Assembly: GCA_021771675.1 (NCBI GenBank)
Contig: JAETOP010000113.1
Coordinates: forward strand, 1 to 11,988
Origin: Oscillospiraceae bacterium
GTDB taxonomy: Bacteria; Bacillota_A; Clostridia; Oscillospirales; Oscillospiraceae
DNA length: 11,988 nt
Direction: 5' to 3'
Below are positions 6,821 to 11,988 of the stretch, piece after piece. The translations under genes and the position numbers were made by a program. How positions within the stretch are numbered: the stretch's first letter is position 1; each line of letters starts with the position of its first letter. A model generated the notes under the pieces. That model searched no databases. It had not been told where the DNA came from and saw only the letters and a program-made list of their open reading frames with translations.

Positions 6821-7880
6821 AGTCAATACCTCCATAATCGAATGGCGGGCCGGTTTTTGGACCGGCCCTGGGCAAAATTTCAACTTCGACCGGGGGATTT
6901 CCCTCTACACCCTGGCAGTCCTCTATGAAACTCTTACAATGCCTACACGGAGAAAAATACGCGCGCGTAATAGGGCAGTCTGAAACCGCAACACGGCACT
7001 GCTCCGCCGAAGAGGCATACTGCGCTTGGAGAAGCTGCGGTGTGACTTTGCAGCTGTACCAGGTAATCCAGCAGTTCACCCGCTCATGGTCACTGCTGCC
7101 TTTGTTGTGCGTATTTCCGCCCCAAATGCGTATTTCTTCTAAAATGCGTTTAACTTGTTTAGGCTCTGGCACAGTAAAAGAGGTTCCTGCAGGGTAGCCG
7201 GTGTTGAAGATCAGGCAGCCGAAAGAGCCTGGCAGCTTTTGCAGCGGGAAGGCATCCGCGTGTTTTTTGAAGAAGCGCCAGACCTTCGTCTTCTCCCATC
7301 CCCAACGGTGGCCAAGGGTCTCCAGGGTCAAAACGGCGCCATACTTTCCGAACTGGACAGTTGGCGCCATATGAGAAAACGCATTGCCGGGCTCCTGGTA
7401 CACTGTGTGGCACCAGAGATCCAACCATGCGTCCGCCTCATCAAAGCGATAGTGCGCCTCCGCGAGGCGCTGGGTAATGTTACGGGGCAGACATAAAAAG
7501 CCATACCCCGGGGTGGCGTAGACAGCTTCGGCGCCTATGCAGGGCTCGCCGGAGCATTGGACCACCCAATCCTTGATTTGATAGGTAAGTTTCTTCGTCT
7601 TTGGATCCAGTTCGTAATCTATGTAGCCCAGTCGGGCCAGTTCGTCCATCAGCTCCAGGGCCTTGTTCCGCTTCTTGATGCCCAGGATGCTCTTGAGGCC
7701 CACGATGCCGCCCACCCAGGAGCCAAGGGTAACTTGATTGACATATTTATAGTAGCGGGCCTGCCCATTGCGGAAGGCCGCACGAGAGGCCAGCCGCGCC
7801 CAGGCACCCATGACACCCTTGCCTGCCGGCATTTTACTGCGGGGGAGTTTGACCCACTGGTACTTCAGCAGGCATTTCAT
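6789..7880 (-). CDS. Replication-initiator-like winged-helix protein of ICEs
   Basis: The 363-residue protein resembles conserved ICE accessory proteins placed near replication genes. It shows two candidate winged-helix units: residues about 50-105 (KSILGIKKRNKALELMDELA, then a beta wing DPKTKKLTYQI) and about 180-225 (LGHRWGWEKTKVWRFFKKH, wing GSFGCLIF). A two-winged-helix plan is typical of plasmid Rep initiators and DnaD-like proteins. The C-terminus has a cysteine cluster (Cys302, Cys312, Cys315, Cys322) that could bind zinc, and a polar tail. ATG 7880 has GGAGG 8 nt before it. It is the first gene of the minus-strand run and its start lies 29 nt after a hairpin terminator. The exact function (replication initiation or transcriptional control) is not settled by the sequence. 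Confidence 0.55.
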   Translation of the reverse strand: MKCLLKYQWVKLPRSKMPAGKGVMGAWARLASRAAFRNGQARYYKYVNQVTLGSWVGGIVGLKSILGIKKRNKALELMDELARLGYIDYELDPKTKKLTYQIKDWVVQCSGEPCIGAEAVYATPGYGFLCLPRNITQRLAEAHYRFDEADAWLDLWCHTVYQEPGNAFSHMAPTVQFGKYGAVLTLETLGHRWGWEKTKVWRFFKKHADAFPLQKLPGSFGCLIFNTGYPAGTSFTVPEPKQVKRILEEIRIWGGNTHNKGSSDHERVNCWITWYSCKVTPQLLQAQYASSAEQCRVAVSDCPITRAYFSPCRHCKSFIEDCQGVEGNPPVEVEILPRAGPKTGPPFDYGGIDYGRFEGDPLW

Positions 7881-7906
7881 TGGCGCGGCCTCCTTTTTGT
7901 TTTGGA

Positions 7907-7935
7907 TTGAAAAAAGCCCCGCTCCGTGCTAAACT
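7907..7935 (+). promoter_or_regulatory. Candidate promoter of the zinc-ribbon/AmmeMemoRadiSam operon
   Basis: TTGAAA (7907-7912, 5 of 6) and TAAACT (7930-7935, 4 of 6) are 17 bp apart, placing the start near 7942 and leaving about 22 nt before the TTG start at 7964. The boxes lie within the minus-strand hairpin, so both elements share the same DNA. The -10 match is modest. Confidence 0.4.
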
Positions 7936-7956
7936 GAATGCGCACGAAAGCGAGGC
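7910..7956 (-). terminator. Hairpin terminator/leader ahead of the initiator-like gene
   Basis: On the minus strand GCCTCGCT (7949-7956) pairs with AGCGGGGC (7916-7923, one G-T pair), and CGTGC (7942-7946) with GCACG (7925-7929), followed by TTTTTT (7910-7915). No minus-strand gene is seen upstream that would need it, and only 29 nt separate it from the next start codon. It may be a transcription attenuator, or a terminator from a gene lost at the element edge that now protects the plus-strand operon. Confidence 0.65.
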
Positions 7957-7963
7957 GAGAAAA

Positions 7964-8119
7964 TTGATATATGCGTGTGATAGCTGCCACTTCCTGTTTT
8001 CCAGGGTATCACCTGTCGAACAATGCTCGGACTGCGGAAAAGAGAGTATCCGCGAGGCGACACAGGGGGAGATCCAGGAGTTCGAGCAGCGCACGGAGAC
8101 GAATCTTTGGGACGAGTGA
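7964..8119 (+). CDS. Small zinc-ribbon protein (51 residues)
   Basis: Two Cys pairs, CDSC (residues 5-8) and CSDC (21-24), form a rubredoxin-like zinc ribbon, followed by an acidic helix (EATQGEIQEFEQRTE). Such tiny ribbons often serve in protein or nucleic acid contacts, but no specific role is known for this one. The frame is open further upstream, yet the only plausible start is TTG 7964, with GAGG 8 nt before it; no in-frame ATG with a ribosome site exists. The stop TGA is 7 nt before the DUF434 gene start, so the two are almost certainly co-transcribed. The start lies 7 nt from the edge of the mobile element, so the original 5' end may have been changed by the insertion. Confidence 0.65.
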   Translation: MIYACDSCHFLFSRVSPVEQCSDCGKESIREATQGEIQEFEQRTETNLWDE

Positions 8120-8126
8120 GGATGCT

Positions 8127-8858
8127 ATGGAAGTCGTCAGACGCGGTTATGTACCGAAAGATACCGTTGAGTTTGGGTCCAAGGCCACCGAAAAATTGAG
8201 TGCCGCCGCTCAGGAGCTGGTCTTCCTGATGGAACGCGGCTATGACACAAAATCCGCCTCCACCTTCGTGGGAAATCATCATCTGCTTTCAGAGCGTCAA
8301 CGGCTGGCTCTGGCCCGAATCGTGTCCACGTCCAGTGCTGTGCAGGCCCGGAAGCAAAAGGAACTGCTCCAAGCGCCGGACTCCCTGGTATTGGACGGTT
8401 TCAATACGATCATCACCCTGGAGGTGGCTCTGTCCGGCTCCCTGCTGCTGGAGGGGATGGACGGCACCATCCGGGATCTTGCCGGGCTGCGGGGCAGCTA
8501 CCGCATCGTGGACAAGACCGTACAGGCGGTGGAACTGCTGATCGGCCGGCTTGAAACGCTCGGCGTGCAAAGGGCTCTGTTCTACTTGGATCAGCAGGTA
8601 TCCAACTCCGGACGCCTCCGGGCGCTGCTGCTGGAGCAGGCAGAAAACCGTGCGGTGGAGGTCCAGGTGGAGCTGCATCCCAGCGTGGACGGTCTGCTCT
8701 CCCGCATGGAGCGAGTGGTCACCGCAGACGCCATCATTCTGGACAAGTGCGGCAGCTGGTACAATCTGAACCGTACACTGATTGAATCCGCCGTCCCGGA
8801 GGCCTGGATCCTCCGGCTGGACGGCCTGCAAAAGGAGGGAATTTCATGCCAATCGTAG
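8127..8858 (+). CDS. DUF434/DUF5616 domain protein
   Basis: The 243-residue protein matches the DUF434 family. An N-terminal helical part (about 17-72) has the pattern AAQELVFLMERGYDTKSAS, then FVG and SERQRLALAR. The C-terminal DUF5616-like part (about 85-225) has LVLDGFNT (Asp90), DGTIRDLAGLRGSYR (112-126), YLDQQVSNSGRL (Asp155) and ADAIILDKCGSW (Asp201, Asp206). The function is unknown. The acidic residues at strand ends recall PIN/NYN-type nucleases, which is my inference. The start ATG 8127 follows GAGG by 5 nt, and the end overlaps the next gene by 13 nt, which suggests coupled synthesis with the AmmeMemoRadiSam proteins. Confidence 0.8.
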   Translation: MEVVRRGYVPKDTVEFGSKATEKLSAAAQELVFLMERGYDTKSASTFVGNHHLLSERQRLALARIVSTSSAVQARKQKELLQAPDSLVLDGFNTIITLEVALSGSLLLEGMDGTIRDLAGLRGSYRIVDKTVQAVELLIGRLETLGVQRALFYLDQQVSNSGRLRALLLEQAENRAVEVQVELHPSVDGLLSRMERVVTADAIILDKCGSWYNLNRTLIESAVPEAWILRLDGLQKEGISCQS

Positions 8859-10234
8859 GAGCCATTCTTGTCCCCCATCCGCCCATCATCATCCCCACTG
8901 TGGGCCGTGGGCGGGAAGCGGAGGTCCAGGACACCATCGACGCCTACCGCGCCGCCGCGAAGCAGGCGGCGGCATGGTCGCCGGAGGTGCTAATCGTCAC
9001 CTCGCCCCACACGGTCATGTACGCCGACTACTTCCACATCTCCCCCGGCAAGGGCGCATCGGGCGACATGTCCGCCTTCGGTGCAGCCCAAACCCGGCTG
9101 GAGGTGGTATACGATGCCGAACTGCGGCAGGAGCTTGTCCGCCAGGCGGAGGCGGCCGGCATCCAGGCCGGGACTCTGGGGGAAAAAGACCCCTCCCTGG
9201 ACCACGGGACCTTCCTCCCTCTGTACTTTCTCCGGGAGGCGGGAATCAACTGCCCCATCCTGCGGATCGGACTGTCCGGCTTCTCCCCGCTGGAGCACTA
9301 CCGGCTGGGCCAGTGCATCGCCCGGGCTGTGGACGCTCTGGGCCGCCGGGCGGTATTCGTGGCCAGCGGCGACCTGTCCCACAAGCTGAAGGATGACGGC
9401 CCCTACGGCTATGCCCCGGAGGGTCCTGTCTTTGACCGCCGGGTGACCCAGGCGATGGATTCAGGAGATTTTCTGCAATTTCTCACCATGGATGCCTCGC
9501 TGTGTGACCGGGCGGCGGAGTGCGGCCTGCGCTCTTTCCAGATCATGGCCGGGGCGCTGGACGGTCTGGCAGTGTCCCCCAGGCTGCTCAGCTATGAGGG
9601 GACCTTCGGCGTGGGGTACGGCGTGGCCGTCTTCACCGTCACCGGCCCGGACGAGGGCCGCCGGTTTGGGAAGCAGTGTGAGGAGCTGGAACAGGCCCGT
9701 CTGGCGGAGCGGAAGGCCGCCGAGGATCCCTGGGTACGGCTGGCCCGCCTGTCCCTTGAGACCTATGTCAAGACAGGGAAACAGCTGGAGCGTTTACCGG
9801 ACGGCCTGCCCAATGCAATGACCGAACGGGCTGCCGGGGCCTTTGTCTCTCTCCACACCCACGGCCAGCTGCGGGGCTGCATCGGCACCACCGGCCCCAC
9901 CACCGCCAGCGTGGCCTGGGAGATCGTTCAGAACGCCGTATCGGCCTGTTCCAGGGACCCACGTTTTCCTCCGGTGCGGGCGGACGAGCTGGACAGCCTG
10001 GAGTACAGTGTGGACGTGCTGGGCCAGCCGGAGGCAATCGACTCCCCTGACCAGCTGGATGTGAAGCGGTACGGTGTGATCGTGTCCTCCGGCGGCCGCA
10101 GGGGGCTGCTGCTGCCCGATCTGGAGGGCGTGGATACCGTGGAACAGCAAATTGACATTGCCCGCCAGAAGGGCGGCATCAGCTCCCGGGAGCACTATAC
10201 CCTGGAGCGGTTCGAGGTGATGCGGCACACATGA
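8846..10234 (+). CDS. AmmeMemoRadiSam fusion: MEMO/LigB-like dioxygenase domain plus AMMECR1 domain
   Basis: The 462-residue protein joins two parts of the AmmeMemoRadiSam system. Residues 1-265 form a class III extradiol dioxygenase-like (LigB/MEMO) domain: PHPP (His11), TSPH (His55), LDHG (His120), SGDLSH (His179) and SYEGTFG (Glu251). Two His plus a Glu would make a LigB-like iron site, with His179 as the acid/base. Residues about 296-460 form the AMMECR1 domain with its signature LRGCIGT (342-348) and SLEYSVDVLG. The substrate is unknown for the whole family; the gene set is conserved in bacteria and archaea, and human MEMO1 and AMMECR1 are homologues. ATG 8846 has AGGAGG 7 nt before it. 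The stop overlaps the radical SAM start by 4 nt (ATGA). Confidence 0.9.
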   Translation: MPIVGAILVPHPPIIIPTVGRGREAEVQDTIDAYRAAAKQAAAWSPEVLIVTSPHTVMYADYFHISPGKGASGDMSAFGAAQTRLEVVYDAELRQELVRQAEAAGIQAGTLGEKDPSLDHGTFLPLYFLREAGINCPILRIGLSGFSPLEHYRLGQCIARAVDALGRRAVFVASGDLSHKLKDDGPYGYAPEGPVFDRRVTQAMDSGDFLQFLTMDASLCDRAAECGLRSFQIMAGALDGLAVSPRLLSYEGTFGVGYGVAVFTVTGPDEGRRFGKQCEELEQARLAERKAAEDPWVRLARLSLETYVKTGKQLERLPDGLPNAMTERAAGAFVSLHTHGQLRGCIGTTGPTTASVAWEIVQNAVSACSRDPRFPPVRADELDSLEYSVDVLGQPEAIDSPDQLDVKRYGVIVSSGGRRGLLLPDLEGVDTVEQQIDIARQKGGISSREHYTLERFEVMRHT

Positions 10235-11058
10235 GCGTGACCTGTGAGCTGTGTTTCCATCATTGCCGTCTGGAAGAAGGCCAGACCGGTTTCTGCAAGG
10301 CCAGGACCTGCCGGAATGGGGCTATTGTGCCGCTGAACTATGGAAAGCTGACCAGCCTGGCCCTGGACCCCATCGAGAAAAAGCCCCTGCGCCGTTTTCA
10401 TCCCGGTAGTCTGATCCTCTCTGTGGGCAGCTTCGGCTGCAGCCTGCGCTGCCCCTTCTGCCAGAACTATGAGATTTCTATGGCCGGGGAAACGGAAATT
10501 CAGACAGCGGAGTTGTCCCCGGAGCAGCTGGCCAGCAAGGCGGCGGAGCTGCGTGACCGTGGGAATATCGGGGTGGCCTACACCTACAATGAGCCGCTGG
10601 TGAGCTACGAGTACATTCGGGACTGTGCCGGGCTGGTTCGTGAACAGGGGATGGTCAACGTGCTGGTCACCAACGGCACCATTGAGGAGGACCCCTGGCG
10701 GGCGCTGCTGCCCCTGATCGACGCCGCCAACATCGACCTGAAGGGCTTTACCCCGGAGTGGTATCGGAGGCTGGGCGGAGACCTAGAGACCGTCAAGCGA
10801 TCCATCACTCTGGCAGCGGAGCAGTGCCATGTGGAGGTGACCACGCTGCTGATTCCCGGAGAAAACGATGGCGCGGAGGAAATCCGGGAGCTGGCACAGT
10901 GGCTGGCCGCAATCAGCCCTGAAATCCCTCTGCATCTGTCCCGGTTCTTTCCCCGGTACCGGATGACGGATCATCCACCGACCTCCGTGGAGCAGGTCTA
11001 CCGGCTTGCTGAGGCGGCGCGGGAATATCTGTCCCATGTCTACACCGGCAACTGCTGA
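10231..11058 (+). CDS. AmmeMemoRadiSam system radical SAM enzyme
   Basis: The 275-residue protein belongs to the pyruvate formate-lyase activating enzyme-like radical SAM group that accompanies MEMO and AMMECR1 domains. CSLRCPFC (Cys70, Cys74, Cys77) binds the [4Fe-4S] cluster used to cleave S-adenosylmethionine. An N-terminal cysteine set (Cys5, Cys8, Cys12, Cys22, Cys27) may hold another metal. Later conserved pieces are TYNEPLVSYEY (118-128), TNGTIEEDPW (147-156), NIDLKGF (167-173) and RFFPRYRM (238-245). The protein ends YTGNC without the extra Cys-pair tail seen in longer relatives. The reaction and substrate are unknown. It is the last gene of the operon, started by the ATGA overlap with the fusion gene; no terminator is apparent after it. 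Confidence 0.9.
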   Translation: MSVTCELCFHHCRLEEGQTGFCKARTCRNGAIVPLNYGKLTSLALDPIEKKPLRRFHPGSLILSVGSFGCSLRCPFCQNYEISMAGETEIQTAELSPEQLASKAAELRDRGNIGVAYTYNEPLVSYEYIRDCAGLVREQGMVNVLVTNGTIEEDPWRALLPLIDAANIDLKGFTPEWYRRLGGDLETVKRSITLAAEQCHVEVTTLLIPGENDGAEEIRELAQWLAAISPEIPLHLSRFFPRYRMTDHPPTSVEQVYRLAEAAREYLSHVYTGNC

Positions 11059-11452
11059 GGCGCTTGCAAAGATATTCTAAAGGAAGGAATTTTGATTCTA
11101 TGAAAGGCAAAAATTGTCCTCGAACCGGAATCATTTATGGCCAAATAAACAAAATTTCAATTTTTATCTCGACGATTATACTGCAACTTTTATGGAACCA
11201 AATCTCTCTGAAATACACTTGGATGGTAATTTCCTTTTTGGTCAAACGTCTGGATATAATAGCATTGCTATTTTCAAAGGAGATAACACATGGCTCATAT
11301 AGAGTATTAAATCAATAGATCGCCGCAACTGCATACTTACTTCAGGGACTGGTTTATTGCTGCCTTTTAACCCGTATTGGTGTTAGCAGAGATAAAGTCA
11401 CATTATTGTGCCGCAATAAGAAAATACTAAGTTAACGAGTTTGTAATGCCGA
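11059..11452. other. AT-rich intergenic island
   Basis: This stretch is clearly more AT-rich than either neighbour and contains no recognisable gene, RNA or strong terminator. It lies between two convergent transcription units. A doubtful small plus-strand ORF occupies 11114-11302, and a weak hairpin (TTATTG/CAATAA around 11404-11419) lies near the polymerase end. The base composition suggests DNA of foreign origin or a decayed gene. Confidence 0.6.
11114..11302 (+). CDS. Doubtful small ORF or gene fragment
   Basis: The frame encodes about 62 residues with a natural-looking composition (for example NFNFYLDDYTATFMEPNL and IFKGDNTWLI) and ends at TAG 11300-11302. It has no ATG; TTG 11114 is the first possible start, without a ribosome site, while the GGAAGG near 11083 fits an ATG at 11100 in another frame. 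This is what a frameshifted or 5'-truncated gene would look like. No family is recognised. Chance cannot be excluded. Confidence 0.3.
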   Translation: MSSNRNHLWPNKQNFNFYLDDYTATFMEPNLSEIHLDGNFLFGQTSGYNSIAIFKGDNTWLI

Positions 11453-11988
11453 CTACCCACTGAGCGTCCCCAGGAAGCCGATGGGATGGATGATATGTTC
11501 CCCTTTGGCGTCCAGATCCAAAGCCGGGTCTACCAGTGCAATGGCATGGCGGATACTGTGGTACCCATACTTGCCTCGAATCTTGTCCAGCGTCCGGTCG
11601 ATGTCGGACCGACGCTGGGCTTTTTGCATCTCCGGGAACAGGGACAGCTGCACAATGCCATCCGCCGGGGTCAGCCCGCTGGCCTTCACTGACAAACTGC
11701 GCACAGGCTCTCCGCCGGTATGGTGCCGCCGGAACAGTTCCATGGCCGCTTCCCAAATATCCAGCGTATTTGCCGTGGGATAGGGCAGCTTGGCCTGCCG
11801 GTCATAGGACAGCAGACGGTTATCCCGGATACCCAGCGCAACGGTGGAGCAAAGGCAGTTCTGCTCCCGGAGCCGGGCCCCTACGCTTTCACACAATGCC
11901 ATAAGGGTGATTTTTACATCATCCTCACTGACCAGATCCCGGGGCGCGGTGGTGGAGTTGCCGATGCTCTTCATGGGCGGAACCGCAT
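11453..11988 (-). CDS. Y-family DNA polymerase (DinB/UmuC type), C-terminal part
   Basis: The gene runs off the window at its 5' end; about 178 codons are visible. MKSIGNSTTAPRDL marks the start of the little-finger domain of Y-family lesion-bypass polymerases, and RGKYGYHSIRHA near the end is typical of the UmuC/UvrX-like subgroup in Firmicutes. QLSLF (nucleotides 11636-11650) is a canonical sliding-clamp binding motif. The palm and finger domains with the catalytic acidic residues lie outside the window, so activity cannot be judged. The Met at 11974 is internal, since the frame stays open upstream (AVPP before it). The enzyme would copy past damaged bases in the cytoplasm. The gene converges on the radical SAM gene. 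Confidence 0.88.
   Translation of the reverse strand, partial: AVPPMKSIGNSTTAPRDLVSEDDVKITLMALCESVGARLREQNCLCSTVALGIRDNRLLSYDRQAKLPYPTANTLDIWEAAMELFRRHHTGGEPVRSLSVKASGLTPADGIVQLSLFPEMQKAQRRSDIDRTLDKIRGKYGYHSIRHAIALVDPALDLDAKGEHIIHPIGFLGTLSG

Larger units (their letters stand above)
91..7956 (-). mobile_element. Decayed ICE segment (surface/pilus module)
   Basis: A continuous run of minus-strand genes shows the accessory part of a clostridial integrative/conjugative element: replication-initiator-like protein, HTH protein, VirB2-like pilin, membrane surface protein, sortase, CAP protein, SpaA-like adhesin and a serine recombinase fragment. The recombinase is only 83 codons long, the adhesin lacks its anchor, and no relaxase, coupling protein or VirB4 gene is present, so it looks non-mobile unless the rest lies left of the window. 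The right edge is placed at the hairpin ending at 7956, where transcription switches to the plus-strand operon. I could not find flanking direct repeats, so both edges are approximate. Confidence 0.6.

Noticed and set aside
1..8000. Flanking att direct repeats of the element
   Set aside because: I compared the two edges by eye and found no convincing repeat; the true left end may be outside the window or deleted.
7957..8120. Minus-strand promoter for the initiator-like gene within the zinc-ribbon gene
   Set aside because: A TATATC box near 7968-7973 has no acceptable -35 at 16-18 bp, so I do not claim it.
8289..8831. Minus-strand frame opposite the DUF434 gene
   Set aside because: The plus strand encodes a recognisable family with conserved motifs; the antisense frame has none.
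11404..11419. Hairpin TTATTG/CAATAA as a terminator for the polymerase gene
   Set aside because: The stem is only 6 AT-rich pairs and no clear T-run follows on either strand.

Overview
The window looks like a GC-rich member of the Firmicutes, class Clostridia (an Oscillospiraceae-type gut bacterium is my best guess). The reasons are the GGAGG ribosome binding sites, a clostridial-style integrative/conjugative element (ICE) with sortase, SpaA/Cna-B and CAP-domain surface proteins, and a TnpX-like large serine recombinase fragment. The species cannot be read from the sequence.

Region 1 (about 1-7956, nearly all on the minus strand) is the remains of an ICE. In transcription order, from high to low coordinates, it holds a two-winged-helix replication-initiator-like protein, a small helix-turn-helix protein, a 19-residue microprotein, a VirB2/TrbC-like pilin behind its own promoter and a strong leader hairpin/terminator, a membrane-anchored surface protein, a class D-like sortase, a CAP-domain secreted protein with its own promoter, and a thioester/Cna-B adhesin. 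The adhesin has lost its cell-wall anchor and is followed in the same frame by an 83-codon stub of a large serine recombinase. No relaxase, coupling protein, VirB4 or VirB6 gene is visible, so within the window the element looks decayed. The first 39 bases appear to be the end of a plus-strand gene, followed by a terminator.

Region 2 (7964-11058, plus strand) is a tightly packed four-gene operon: a 51-residue zinc ribbon, a DUF434/DUF5616 protein, a fused MEMO-like (LigB-type) dioxygenase/AMMECR1 protein, and a radical SAM enzyme. The last two form the widely conserved but functionally unresolved AmmeMemoRadiSam system. The zinc ribbon and DUF434 protein may be extra partners, since spacing is 7 nt, then a 13 nt overlap, then an ATGA overlap.

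Region 3 (11059-11452) is an AT-rich island with only a doubtful small ORF. Region 4 (11453 to the end, minus strand) is the C-terminal part of a Y-family DNA polymerase carrying a clamp-binding motif.

The points most worth following up are the double deletion scar at about 90-425, the promoter/hairpin leader of the pilin gene, the repeated placement of terminators only 24-32 nt before start codons, and the extended AmmeMemoRadiSam operon with a possible nuclease-like DUF434 protein.
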